Part shown: positions 1-8,517 of the stretch, piece by piece
Layout of the letters: every line of letters begins with the position of its first letter
Numbering within the stretch: position 1 is the first letter of the stretch
NCBI GenBank assembly: GCA_033763735.1
Contig: JANRJY010000049.1
Span: forward strand, 1-26,063
DNA length: 26,063 bases
Source of the DNA: JANRJY01 sp033763735
GTDB lineage: Bacteria; Bacteroidota; Bacteroidia; Cytophagales; UBA9547
Reading direction: 5' to 3'
The notes under the pieces: generated by a model
Databases searched by the model: none
Seen by the model: the letters and a program-made list of their open reading frames with translations, nothing else
Told to the model about the DNA's origin: nothing
Position numbers and translations under genes: made by a program

Positions 1-1
1 A

Positions 2-967
2 ACCATTCCGGTAAATAGTACTTTGGTAGGAATCGAAACATTTCCCGGGTTTGCTTTAGCCTCAGTAATAGGGGATGGCAATGGTGTGGTTACTATATTG
101 GGCCGATCCAAGTCAAATCCAAATGCATTTGGTATGTGGGTTGTTACGGTTGTAGGTAAAGAAACTTTAAAACCTGACAAATTGGTTACCTCTACAACTG
201 GTGATCCTTGCCAAGGAGAATTGGTATTAAAATCACCCAATCAAAATGGCTTGGATTATCAATGGTTTTTGAATTCATTAAAAATAAGAGGGGCTGATCA
301 ACCTAATTACAGAGCTGTAGTTTCAGGAAGTTACACGTTGATCGTGCTTACAGATGGTAATGTTGCCGAAACTTATCCACCTTTTAATGTATCCATTAGT
401 AATATTGTTGTACCAACTATATCCGGTGTAGGTTCACCGATAACATTAATAACTTCGTCAAGAGATGTTGCAAGTAATACATCTGATACTATTACCCAAT
501 GGTATTTGAATAACAGATTAATAAGAGGTGCTACCGGTCGTAAACTCGATATATACTACAACGGAAAATACTATGCAACCAACAAATCAGGTAATTGCAG
601 GATTCAATCCAATATATTAGAAGTAAATGAACCAAATTATGTCAATCTTCAAAGATCCGGATTGATCTATACTGATTCTACCATTGAAAATTACAGTAAT
701 GGCCCAATAGGGAACTCTATCAATATTTACCCGAACCCAACAAGTGGATTATATAATCTTGATTATTACACGTCTTCTAAAATTGGCCTGTCTTACCAAA
801 TATTTAACTATATGGGTCAAACAGTTGTAGAACGAACTTTAACAAAAGTTTCAATTGGATTACAAACTGATAGTTTTGATTTAAGCGTATTTGGAAAAGG
901 CATATATTATATCAGTATTAATGAAGAAAATCATAAATCGAAATGTATAAAAATAGTTGTTCAATAA
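2..967 (+). CDS. T9SS-secreted surface protein with Ig-like repeats, 5'-truncated by window edge
   Basis: The reading frame is open to the first bases of the window, so the N-terminus lies outside; the TTG at 23 is unlikely to be the true start. Two Ig-like modules can be seen. One has C-x-GE near the start, then YQWFLN...I.GA and SGSY; the second has QWYLNNRLIRGA and a Cys near the end of the module. The last ~80 residues are a type A T9SS sorting domain: the IYPNPTSG motif, a YQIFNYMGQTV strand and a GKGIYYISI strand followed by a basic end. In this family that domain directs outer-membrane export by the type IX system, with removal or attachment at the surface. The specific role (adhesin, enzyme) is unknown because the N-terminal part is missing. 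Its last 25 bases overlap the next gene, suggesting co-transcription. Confidence 0.85.
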   Translation, partial: TIPVNSTLVGIETFPGFALASVIGDGNGVVTILGRSKSNPNAFGMWVVTVVGKETLKPDKLVTSTTGDPCQGELVLKSPNQNGLDYQWFLNSLKIRGADQPNYRAVVSGSYTLIVLTDGNVAETYPPFNVSISNIVVPTISGVGSPITLITSSRDVASNTSDTITQWYLNNRLIRGATGRKLDIYYNGKYYATNKSGNCRIQSNILEVNEPNYVNLQRSGLIYTDSTIENYSNGPIGNSINIYPNPTSGLYNLDYYTSSKIGLSYQIFNYMGQTVVERTLTKVSIGLQTDSFDLSVFGKGIYYISINEENHKSKCIKIVVQ

Positions 968-1911
968 TAGCACTGCTAATATTGGTTTTGGGATTTTTTG
1001 GGTGTAAACCTAATGTAGTTTTTGATGAAGTACCTACAGAATTACGATTAACAGTCAGGCTTAAAGGTAAACCTGCAGTAGGGTCAGTTGTATATATTTA
1101 TACAGATTCTTCATCTCAAATTAATTCAGCAGCTAATTTTACAAAAGGCAATCCTATTGATTCTGCAATAGTTACCGATTCAACTAAAGGGTTAGTAATA
1201 TTTAAACTTAAACCTGATGTTTTTTATTATATGAATGTTTATTATAAAATGTATGATACAAAATATGGAAAGAATTTTATTTATTACGATAACTCTCAAT
1301 CTGGATATGAATTTTTGTGGACTTTAAATGAAAGAGCCATTACAGAAGCTTCAGTTGATTTATTTCCTGCGGAAGGCTTTGTTAATTTCTATGCTTCCAA
1401 TAGCCCATCCGGCACTGTACCTATCAGAATGTCAGCCGATTACAAAGATGCAAAACGTACTATTAATACTACAATTACATCCATAATCAACAGTATTCCT
1501 GCCAATGCAATCAGTGTTGCCGGAGCGAATACCTTTAAACTCAGATATGGAAAATATGCATTGGGATATATAAACAAAAATGGATGCTCAGGTGTAGAGA
1601 CTATTGAAGTTTTTGCTGATTCGGTTATTAATTTTAACTTAAATAAATGCAATTCAGGAGCCGTTAGTTTTTGGACATCCAACAAGGCCGCCATTCCCAT
1701 TACAGTAGTTTTGGACATTAATAATACTATAGGAGGAATTAGCAAATTCTTTACTGCTGAACCTAACCCAATCAACTCATCAGGAACTTTATATAGAAAT
1801 TTGCCGGATGGCATTTATAATTATTATGCAAGTTCAAATACTATTAATGCAGCCTGGACCGGAACTTTCACTATCAGCGGAACTAGTACTTTGGGCATAA
1901 AACTTGAATAA
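943..1911 (+). CDS. Putative lipoprotein of unknown function
   Basis: The product has 322 residues. The N-terminus has a basic start, a hydrophobic run (about residues 8-19) and FFGC with Cys21, which fits a signal peptidase II site although the -3 residue is Phe rather than Leu. The mature part is rich in Thr, Ser, Asn and Tyr and predicted to be mostly beta-strand; I do not recognise a named domain. A segment near residues 33-55 (LRLTVRLKGKPAVGSVVYIY) resembles the beta-sandwich start of carboxypeptidase-regulatory-like or SpaA-type modules. The ATG lies inside the 3' end of the upstream sorting-domain gene, and only 3 bases separate its stop from the next gene, so the three are probably one operon. 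It likely sits in the outer membrane, perhaps accompanying the cargo protein. Confidence 0.7.
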   Translation: MYKNSCSIIALLILVLGFFGCKPNVVFDEVPTELRLTVRLKGKPAVGSVVYIYTDSSSQINSAANFTKGNPIDSAIVTDSTKGLVIFKLKPDVFYYMNVYYKMYDTKYGKNFIYYDNSQSGYEFLWTLNERAITEASVDLFPAEGFVNFYASNSPSGTVPIRMSADYKDAKRTINTTITSIINSIPANAISVAGANTFKLRYGKYALGYINKNGCSGVETIEVFADSVINFNLNKCNSGAVSFWTSNKAAIPITVVLDINNTIGGISKFFTAEPNPINSSGTLYRNLPDGIYNYYASSNTINAAWTGTFTISGTSTLGIKLE

Positions 1912-1914
1912 GTT

Positions 1915-2604
1915 ATGAAATATATAATCTTTTACCTATTTACTTTTTTTATAATATTAAATAGCAATGCGCAATTGGTTGATGTATTACAAGTACATGC
2001 AGGGACAGCGGTTTTTCCTCAAAATCCTGATAATGATCCTATTACATTTAAACCCAAAAACTTATATGCAGGCTTCGGACCAGGACAAATTATTGGGGTA
2101 GCCGCTTCTAAGTTTCTTACTGATAAATTTATTTTGTCAGCTGAGGCTGAAGTTATGAGAACTAATAAACCAAATTATGGATTATTAACTGCAAAAGTTG
2201 GAGGATCTATTAAATACAATATTATTGCTCCTGACGTTTATCGATTCTCTCCTTATCTTAAACTCGGTGGAAATGCAATGTTCATTACGATTTCACAAGG
2301 GACTTTTGATTCTGAGAATAATACGGGGGATGAATATCCCAAAAATAGTGCTCAATATGTACAAGTAGACAAAATAACCAATCGTGAACAGTCATTCACT
2401 TTGTATAATGCGCCTGTTTTAGGAGGATTTATAAGTGCAGGATTAGATGTAAATGTTTGGGATAAGTATAGCATATTTGGTGAATATCAGTACAATTATA
2501 ATCTAGCCAAAAGCTCAACTTTAATTCAAGAATATTTTCCATATAACAAATCCGATTTTGTATTCCAAAGCTTTATTGCCGGATTAAGAGTTTATATGTA
2601 CTAG
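1915..2604 (+). CDS. Small outer-membrane beta-barrel protein
   Basis: The product has 229 residues. A classical signal peptide (basic MKY, hydrophobic stretch, NSNAQ cleavage region at about residue 20) is followed by alternating hydrophobic/aromatic strands such as FILSAEAEVMR and YSIFGEYQYNYNLA. The chain ends RVYMY with an aromatic final residue, as expected of a BAM-assembled barrel. The size and strand pattern fit an 8-stranded OmpA/OprF-N-like or porin-like barrel, but no precise family can be named. It starts 3 bases after the lipoprotein gene and is the last gene of the apparent three-gene surface operon. Confidence 0.7.
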   Translation: MKYIIFYLFTFFIILNSNAQLVDVLQVHAGTAVFPQNPDNDPITFKPKNLYAGFGPGQIIGVAASKFLTDKFILSAEAEVMRTNKPNYGLLTAKVGGSIKYNIIAPDVYRFSPYLKLGGNAMFITISQGTFDSENNTGDEYPKNSAQYVQVDKITNREQSFTLYNAPVLGGFISAGLDVNVWDKYSIFGEYQYNYNLAKSSTLIQEYFPYNKSDFVFQSFIAGLRVYMY

Positions 2605-2645
2605 AAGTTTTTACACCTATTCACTTATTTTCATATTTTTTTTCT

Positions 2646-2683
2646 TTTGGAAATCACTTAAATAGTTCAATTCATTATGTTTG
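2646..2683 (+). promoter_or_regulatory. Candidate Bacteroidota promoter for the TonB receptor gene
   Basis: TATGTTTG at 2676-2683 matches the Bacteroidota -7 consensus TAnnTTTG exactly. A TTTG at 2646-2649 could be the -33 element, but its 26-base spacer is longer than usual, so only the -7 box is persuasive. Transcription would start near 2690, which makes the TTG at 2681 unusable and supports the ATG at 2711. Confidence 0.4.
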
Positions 2684-2710
2684 TTTTATGAATCACCTAA
2701 ACAAGCAATA

Positions 2711-5113
2711 ATGAAGTTAAGATTTTTGTTATTAGCTTTTTCCATTACTCAAGTTATTTTTTCTCAAGGAACTTTGCAAAACATAAAAGGCAGAATCCTT
2801 GATAAAGAGTCAAAGCAGCCTTTGATTGGGGTTGTGATTATTGCATTTGGTAAAGACAGTAGCAATAAAATTATTTCTTCTACAAATGACGATGGCTATT
2901 TCAAACTAGAAGGCATGCAAATTGGACGTATACAGTTAACTGCCTCCTATATTGGCTATAAACCAATTTCCATGAAAAATGTACTTTTAAATTCAGGTAA
3001 GGAATTGGTTTTGAATCTGGAAATGGAGGAATCCATTACAGAAATGAATGAAGTAGTGGTTTCATCTTCTCGTAAAGACCAAGCAGTGAATGATATGACC
3101 ATAGTAAGTGCACGTTCTTTCACCGTTGAAGAAGCTGACAAATACCCTTCCAGCAGGCAAGACCCTGCTCGTATGGCTGGTAACTTTGCTGGCGTAAATA
3201 GTACAAGTGATGCTCGTAATGACATTGTAATCAGAGGAAATTCACCTCTTGGTTTGCTTTGGAGGTTAAACGATGTAGACATTCCAAATCCAAGCCACTT
3301 TGCTGTAGCTGGGAGCACCGGTGGTCCACTTTCCATTATCAACACAAAATTTTTGCAAACTTCTGATTTTATGACAGGTGCTTTTCCTGCTCAATATGGA
3401 AATGCCAATGCTGGGGTATTTGACTTAAAAATGCGCAATGGGAATTATGAAAAGCATGAGTTCACTGGACAAGTAGGTTTGCTCGGACTAGAACTTGCGG
3501 CAGAAGGACCATTGTCAAAAAAATCGAAAGCGACCTATTTGGCTATGTATCGATATTCCACATTTGAGCTATTTAATTTTTTCGGTATTAAAATCGGAAC
3601 CAGTGCTGTTCCGAAGTATCAGGATGCTGCTTTTAAAATAAATTTGCCTACTAAAAATGCCGGTACTTTTTCACTGTTTGGCATTGGCGGTACCAGTTCC
3701 ATTGACATTGTTTTAAGTAAAGAAGATGCCAAAAAGCTTCGTGACGAACCTGATTTGTATGCCGATCAGTCGCGCGATCAGTACTTCAGAACCAGCATGG
3801 GTGTGGTTGGATTACAACACGTAATTAATACTGGCAAAAAAGGATACTTATCAAGCACCATTGCACAAAGTGCACAACAAATTTTGGCATGGCATGACTT
3901 GATTTATAGAGATAAAAATTATAACCTTACTGGACTAAAAAGGATACTAGGTACGGACCAATTGGAACTTAGAACCTCTTTCAATCAAAGTTATAACCAC
4001 AAAATATCTCAAAGATTAAGTTTGAGATTAGGGTATTACGGAACGTTTTACAATTTTTCGTTTCACGATAGTGCGCGTTTTGATTCTATTTCTACTTTCC
4101 GCGTGCGGGCAAATATTAACCAAAAACAGTATGTCTTATTTCAACCATATATTCAATTCAAATATAAATTGACCGAGAAGTGGACTTTTCATGCAGGCTT
4201 ACATGCTGTGGTTCAAACACTTAACAACCAAAATCCATTGTACGAACCTAGGGCAGGAGTAAACTGGAATTTTAGAAATGATATGACCATAAGCTTTGGT
4301 TATGGCCTGCATAGTCAAATGCAACCGAATTACACCTATTATCTTAAGCCCCAAGGATATACCAGTGATGTCAATTTAAATATGGGTGCTTCCAGAGCCC
4401 ATCATTTTGTGCTTACATACGATTATTCCATTCGATCCGATTTGAGAATAAAATCAGAAGTGTATTATCAATATTTGTGGAATATTCCTGTGTATCCTTA
4501 TCCGTCATCGATATCCATGATAAATCAAGGGGCTTCTTTTTCCAGATTTTTCCCCAGAGCACCTATGGTTAATAGTGGGCAAGGAGAGAATTATGGGATT
4601 GAACTAACTATTGAAAAATTCTTCTCTAAAAATTATTATATTTTGTTTACCACATCTTTTTATAACTCAAAATATAAAGCTAGTGATGGAAAATGGCGCA
4701 ATTCTGACTTTAATGGTCAATTTGTTACAAATTTATTAGGTGGATATGAATTACCAATCTCTAATAAATTTACATTAGTCTCAGGCACAAAAATATCATA
4801 TGCAGGAGGCAGATGGTATTCACCGGCCGACACTGCCCTTTCACGTCAAAATCTGGATTATTATCCTGTGGATTCGTTGGTAAATACATTGCGTACACCC
4901 AATTACTTTCGTTGGGATTTGCGATTTGGGTTCCGATTGAATGGAAATAAAGTTACGCATGAATTCATGTTAGACTTAGTGAATGTGTTGAATACCAAAA
5001 ACTTACTCGCGTACTCCTACGCACCTGATCCCGCCAACCCTAAAAAAGATCCATTAGTCCCAAATTATCAACTTGGATTTTTACCTTTATTCTATTATAA
5101 AATAGATTTTTAA
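2711..5113 (+). CDS. TonB-dependent receptor with carboxypeptidase-regulatory-like domain
   Basis: The protein has 800 residues from ATG 2711. I chose this start because it gives a clean signal peptide (MKLRFLLLAFSITQVIFSQ), whereas a TTG 30 bases upstream lies inside a promoter-like box. Order of parts: signal peptide 1-19; carboxypeptidase-regulatory-like beta-sandwich about 23-105 (GRILDKESKQPLIGV); plug about 112-230, with EVVVSSSR, DPARMAGNFAGV, IVIRGNSPLGLLWRLNDVDI; then a 22-strand-type barrel ending FYYKIDF with a terminal Phe. Such receptors import large or scarce substrates across the outer membrane using TonB-ExbBD energy. There is no SusD-like partner or degradative enzyme beside it, so it is not a standard polysaccharide-utilisation pair and the substrate is unknown. 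Confidence 0.9.
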   Translation: MKLRFLLLAFSITQVIFSQGTLQNIKGRILDKESKQPLIGVVIIAFGKDSSNKIISSTNDDGYFKLEGMQIGRIQLTASYIGYKPISMKNVLLNSGKELVLNLEMEESITEMNEVVVSSSRKDQAVNDMTIVSARSFTVEEADKYPSSRQDPARMAGNFAGVNSTSDARNDIVIRGNSPLGLLWRLNDVDIPNPSHFAVAGSTGGPLSIINTKFLQTSDFMTGAFPAQYGNANAGVFDLKMRNGNYEKHEFTGQVGLLGLELAAEGPLSKKSKATYLAMYRYSTFELFNFFGIKIGTSAVPKYQDAAFKINLPTKNAGTFSLFGIGGTSSIDIVLSKEDAKKLRDEPDLYADQSRDQYFRTSMGVVGLQHVINTGKKGYLSSTIAQSAQQILAWHDLIYRDKNYNLTGLKRILGTDQLELRTSFNQSYNHKISQRLSLRLGYYGTFYNFSFHDSARFDSISTFRVRANINQKQYVLFQPYIQFKYKLTEKWTFHAGLHAVVQTLNNQNPLYEPRAGVNWNFRNDMTISFGYGLHSQMQPNYTYYLKPQGYTSDVNLNMGASRAHHFVLTYDYSIRSDLRIKSEVYYQYLWNIPVYPYPSSISMINQGASFSRFFPRAPMVNSGQGENYGIELTIEKFFSKNYYILFTTSFYNSKYKASDGKWRNSDFNGQFVTNLLGGYELPISNKFTLVSGTKISYAGGRWYSPADTALSRQNLDYYPVDSLVNTLRTPNYFRWDLRFGFRLNGNKVTHEFMLDLVNVLNTKNLLAYSYAPDPANPKKDPLVPNYQLGFLPLFYYKIDF

Positions 5114-5126
5114 TTTTTATATACTG

Positions 5127-7316
5127 ATGGAAAATATTGAATTTGAACTTGCCGCCAAATATGTGACAAATACCCAGTCGAATGTGTATATTACAGGAAA
5201 AGCAGGAACAGGGAAAACTACTTTTCTAAGGCATATTAAAGATACTACTTTCAAAAAAACAGCCGTTACCGCACCTACTGGAGTAGCAGCTATGAATGCC
5301 GGAGGGGTGACATTACATTCATTATTACAAATTCCATTTCAGCAGTTTTTGCCGGCTGTTCATTTGAGTCCTGCATCAGGAATATTAGATAAGAATACGC
5401 TCATTAGTAATCTTAAGATTTATCGTGACAAACAAGAAATAATTCGTTCATTGGATTTGCTTATTATTGATGAAGTTTCCATGATTCGTGCTGATGTGCT
5501 TGATGCTGCTGATACCATTCTCCGTCATATTCGTAAGCAACCTTCCCTGCCCTTTGGCGGCCTTCAAATGTTATTTATTGGTGACTTATACCAACTTCCA
5601 CCCGTAGTAAATGATCATGAAAGAGAGTTAATGTCAGAATATTATGCTTCACCTTATTTTTTTGAAGCTCATGTAATGAAGGATTTGGATATTGTGGGGC
5701 TTGAATTGCAAAAAGTTTATCGCCAAAAAGATTTGAAACTGGTAAATCTGTTGAACAGAATCAGAACTAATGAATGTACCGAAGATGATTTGGAACTGTT
5801 GAATGACAAATACAACCCTGATTTTATACCCAATTCAAACGACAGTTATATCTATTTATCCTCACATAATGCTAGGGCAGATGAAATCAATCGAACCCGT
5901 TTGGCTGCTTTGAAAGGTGCTGAATACCAATTTGAAGCTATAATTGATGGTGAATTTTATGAATCAGCAACACCAGCCGAAAAAATATTAACGCTGAAAA
6001 TAGGTGCTCAAATCATGTTTATTAAAAACGACAAGGGTGAGGACAGGAAATATTATAATGGCAAAATTGGTGTAATTGAAAAAATTGCGGATGGGAACAT
6101 TATAGTTGGATTTACCAACGGTGATGAAACAATAACCTTGTCAAGAGAAACCTGGGAAAACATTCGATACAAATACAACCCCGGTAATGATGGCATTGAA
6201 CAAGAGGTGTTAGGAAAATTTAGCCAATACCCTATAAGACTGGCATGGGCAATAACCATACACAAAAGTCAAGGATTAACATTCGACAAAGCTATAATTG
6301 ATGCTGGTCAGTCATTTGCATCAGGTCAGGTTTATGTGGCTTTGAGCAGGCTTACCAACTTTGATGGATTGGTGCTAAAATCAAAAATTACGTCAAGAGC
6401 CATTGTAAGTGACCCTAGCATTCAGAAAAGCGATTATTTACTCGGTAAAGTTGCTCAATTGCAAAAGGAATTGCCCAACAAAGAAAAAATATATGCTTGT
6501 TCTGTTATTTTAAAAGCATTTGATTGGGAAAATCAGATGTTAAAACTAAAGGAATTATTTCCTTATTATGAAACGGCAGGAATACCGGATTTAACAAAAG
6601 CAATTAATTGGGCTAAAAAATTGGTGTCGGGAGTAGAGGAACAATTTAGAATATGTAAAAAATTCAAATTTCAACTGGAAGGCATGTTTAATGTTGAAGC
6701 CGAAATAGATTTTGTAGGTGTAAATGAACGTGTTTCTAAGGCATCATCATATTTTGAAACTTTTTTCAAAAATGTGTTTTTGGAATTTGATATCCACATC
6801 AAAGAATATCGACCTAAGCCAAAAACAAAAAAATATATAGGTGTGATCATAAATCATAAAAAAATGATTCAAGTACTTGAAAAAAACATAAAATCAAGTG
6901 CGATTCTAGCCGAAAGTCTTTCAAAAGGAGGGGCAGATTTTGATGCAATAAAAATGACCAACGTTCCAGAAGAAACAATTCTGAAAGACGAAACTAAAAA
7001 ACCAGAAAAAGGAGAAACCAAAAAAATAAGTCTTGAACTATTCAAGGAAGGCAAGTCAATTTCAGAAATTGCTTCTATACGTTCTATGGTCTCAGGGACA
7101 ATAGAAGGACATTTGGCCTCATTCATTCCTACCGGAGAAATAAAAATAACAGAATTAATGACAGAAACGACACTTAGTCAAATAGTAAAAGTGATTCAAG
7201 AATTGGGTCCCGTTCCAAGTGGTGAGTACAAAGCCAAACTTGGTGATTCGGTATCCTATGCTCAAATCAAAGCGGTGCAGGAATACCTAAAATTGAATAA
7301 TGGAAATGGAGTTTAG
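5127..7316 (+). CDS. Pif1/RecD-like superfamily 1 DNA helicase with C-terminal helix-turn-helix
   Basis: The product has 729 residues. Helicase motifs are intact: Walker A GKAGTGKTT at 24-32; motif II IIDEVSMI around 112-121; motif III GDLYQLPPV around 152-160; AITIHKSQGLT around 375-385; and YVALSRL around 402-408. These match the Pif1 family, 5'-3' helicases that unwind duplexes, G-quadruplexes and R-loops. The region after about residue 440 is helical. Near 635-680 there is a helix-turn-helix (ISLELFKEGKSISEIA ... GTIEGHLASFI) of the HTH_40 type also found at the C-terminus of some RecQ proteins, probably aiding DNA contact. It follows the TonB receptor by 13 bases but is functionally unrelated. 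Its TAG overlaps the stop of convergent lgt by 4 bases. Confidence 0.9.
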   Translation: MENIEFELAAKYVTNTQSNVYITGKAGTGKTTFLRHIKDTTFKKTAVTAPTGVAAMNAGGVTLHSLLQIPFQQFLPAVHLSPASGILDKNTLISNLKIYRDKQEIIRSLDLLIIDEVSMIRADVLDAADTILRHIRKQPSLPFGGLQMLFIGDLYQLPPVVNDHERELMSEYYASPYFFEAHVMKDLDIVGLELQKVYRQKDLKLVNLLNRIRTNECTEDDLELLNDKYNPDFIPNSNDSYIYLSSHNARADEINRTRLAALKGAEYQFEAIIDGEFYESATPAEKILTLKIGAQIMFIKNDKGEDRKYYNGKIGVIEKIADGNIIVGFTNGDETITLSRETWENIRYKYNPGNDGIEQEVLGKFSQYPIRLAWAITIHKSQGLTFDKAIIDAGQSFASGQVYVALSRLTNFDGLVLKSKITSRAIVSDPSIQKSDYLLGKVAQLQKELPNKEKIYACSVILKAFDWENQMLKLKELFPYYETAGIPDLTKAINWAKKLVSGVEEQFRICKKFKFQLEGMFNVEAEIDFVGVNERVSKASSYFETFFKNVFLEFDIHIKEYRPKPKTKKYIGVIINHKKMIQVLEKNIKSSAILAESLSKGGADFDAIKMTNVPEETILKDETKKPEKGETKKISLELFKEGKSISEIASIRSMVSGTIEGHLASFIPTGEIKITELMTETTLSQIVKVIQELGPVPSGEYKAKLGDSVSYAQIKAVQEYLKLNNGNGV

Positions 7317-8128
7317 ATGGTAAGTGGTTTTGTATAACTCCGGTACAATACATATCCTCCAAAAACAATCAAAGGAATACTTAACATTTGACCCATATTT
7401 AATGGTAAAGAACTTTCAAAAGCTACTTGATTTTCTTTAGTATATTCAATCAAAAACCTTTGAGTAAATATAAGTACGACCAACCATCCGAATATTCTGC
7501 CATTGGGAGTTTTTTCTTTCATCTGCAAATACATAAACAGTAGAAAAACAAACAATGCAAAGTAAAAAATTGCTTCATACAATTGCGAAGGATGTCTTGC
7601 AAAATCCTCAGGAAATCCCTCAGGAGTCAAGTTTTGTCTGAAAATAAATCCCCATGGAACATCCGTTGGCTTACCTACAATTTCTGAGTTCATCAAATTA
7701 CCCAATCTAATAAATCCTGCACCAAGAGCTACGGTAATCACCAATCGGTCAAGCAAATAGAACCATGAAAACTCAGGATATTTTCTTGAAAACAAATAAA
7801 CGCCCAACAACATTGCTACGGTTGCTCCATGACTCGCAAGCCCACCTTCCCACACAAAAAGTATTTTCCAGGGTTGGGAAAGGTAATATTCTGGCTCATA
7901 AAACAAGCAGTGTCCAAGCCTAGCGCCAATAATAGTAGAAAGTACCATCCATATAAGTAATTGCTCAAGATGATCCAATGAGCGTTTCTCCATTTTGAAA
8001 AACCAAGTCATTAAATACTGACCAATGATAAAACCGGAAGCAAATAATACTCCGTAATAACGAATTGAAATAGGACCTATTGAAAAAATTTCAGGTGAAA
8101 TATCCCAAGTAATAAATAGAAAATCCAT
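7313..8128 (-). CDS. lgt: Prolipoprotein diacylglyceryl transferase
   Basis: Lgt transfers diacylglycerol from phosphatidylglycerol to the lipobox cysteine of prolipoproteins at the inner membrane, the first step of lipoprotein maturation. The 271-residue product matches the family in length and has about seven membrane segments. Signature features are SIRYYG near the N-terminus, GARLGHCLFYEP, WEGGLASHGA (the HGG-like loop, here HGA), the Lgt signature IRLGNLMNSEIVG with its essential Arg and Asn, and QRFLIEYTKE near the C-terminus. I use ATG 8128 (MDFLFITWD); a TTG 24 bases upstream extends the frame without family support. It would process the lipoprotein encoded at 943-1911 among others. 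Its stop overlaps the stop of the helicase gene on the other strand. Confidence 0.95.
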   Translation of the reverse strand: MDFLFITWDISPEIFSIGPISIRYYGVLFASGFIIGQYLMTWFFKMEKRSLDHLEQLLIWMVLSTIIGARLGHCLFYEPEYYLSQPWKILFVWEGGLASHGATVAMLLGVYLFSRKYPEFSWFYLLDRLVITVALGAGFIRLGNLMNSEIVGKPTDVPWGFIFRQNLTPEGFPEDFARHPSQLYEAIFYFALFVFLLFMYLQMKEKTPNGRIFGWLVVLIFTQRFLIEYTKENQVAFESSLPLNMGQMLSIPLIVFGGYVLYRSYTKPLTI

Positions 8129-8193
8129 AAATACGATTTGATAAAAGTCCAATTGTTACACCGGACTACAATTCAATAGAAACAAAAGATGTT

Positions 8194-8301
8194 TTATCCA
8201 TTTATGTCGTGTATGTTTTTACTAAACATACTATTAGGTAATACTATTGGTGCAACTAGTGCTAACACAAACAGAAAACCGATAATACCAAGCATGATCA
8301 T
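8194..8301 (-). CDS. Possible 35-residue single-span membrane peptide
   Basis: This short frame starts at ATG 8301 (or ATG 8295) and ends with TAA, 65 bases before lgt and on the same strand. It encodes MIMLGIIGFLFVLALVAP..., a near-perfect membrane-spanning helix, then a short polar tail ending in NIHDING. No Shine-Dalgarno sequence is present, which is normal for the phylum. The opposite strand has an overlapping 37-codon frame (8204-8317) with less membrane-like character, so frame length alone does not decide. I do not recognise a family. The case rests on the hydrophobic pattern and its position ahead of a membrane enzyme gene. Confidence 0.33.
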   Translation of the reverse strand: MIMLGIIGFLFVLALVAPIVLPNSMFSKNIHDING

Positions 8302-8344
8302 AATTTTGAAATATTAAATTTTGAATGATAAATTTTAAATTAAA

Positions 8345-8408
8345 AGTGAGTTGTGATGAGTTATTAGTGTTTATACATTAAGCTCTAATAACTACTTCAA
8401 CTTTCACT
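8345..8408. repeat. Imperfect inverted repeat between sucC and the small membrane ORF
   Basis: The arm at 8345-8366 (agtgagttgtgatgagttat followed by ta) and the arm at 8386-8408 are approximate reverse complements: blocks agtga, gttg and agttatta match with small offsets. They are separated by about 19 bases. The arms could fold into a long imperfect hairpin downstream of sucC, possibly ending or stabilising its transcript. There is no clear T-run. Confidence 0.35.
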
Positions 8409-8440
8409 CTGTTTACTTTAATTTCTTATTAAATAATTAA

Positions 8441-8517
8441 TCTTCAACTCAACAACTCCTCAAGTTTAAACCAAATAGCCCAACAACTCTCTAACTCACT
8501 AATTCACTTACTCACTC
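8441..8517. repeat. Low-complexity CAACTC/CACTTACTCACT tract downstream of sucC
   Basis: The stretch between the sucC stop and 8441 is built from degenerate short units such as caactc, aactcc, ctaactcact and ttcacttactcactc, read on the plus strand. On the sucC strand this is a purine- and T-rich GAGTTAGTGA-like run. No reading frame or hairpin explains it. It is probably a decayed simple repeat. Confidence 0.4.

Noticed and set aside
1440..1814. 124-codon minus-strand frame inside the lipoprotein gene
   Set aside because: It is antisense to a well-supported operon gene and has no recognisable domain or start context.
2681..2710. TTG-initiated 10-codon extension of the TonB receptor
   Set aside because: The TTG is within an exact TAnnTTTG promoter box, and the ATG at 2711 gives a proper signal peptide start.
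8204..8317. 37-codon plus-strand frame overlapping the candidate small membrane peptide
   Set aside because: It has weaker membrane character, points away from lgt and has no promoter or family support; kept only as the reason for low confidence in the minus-strand call.
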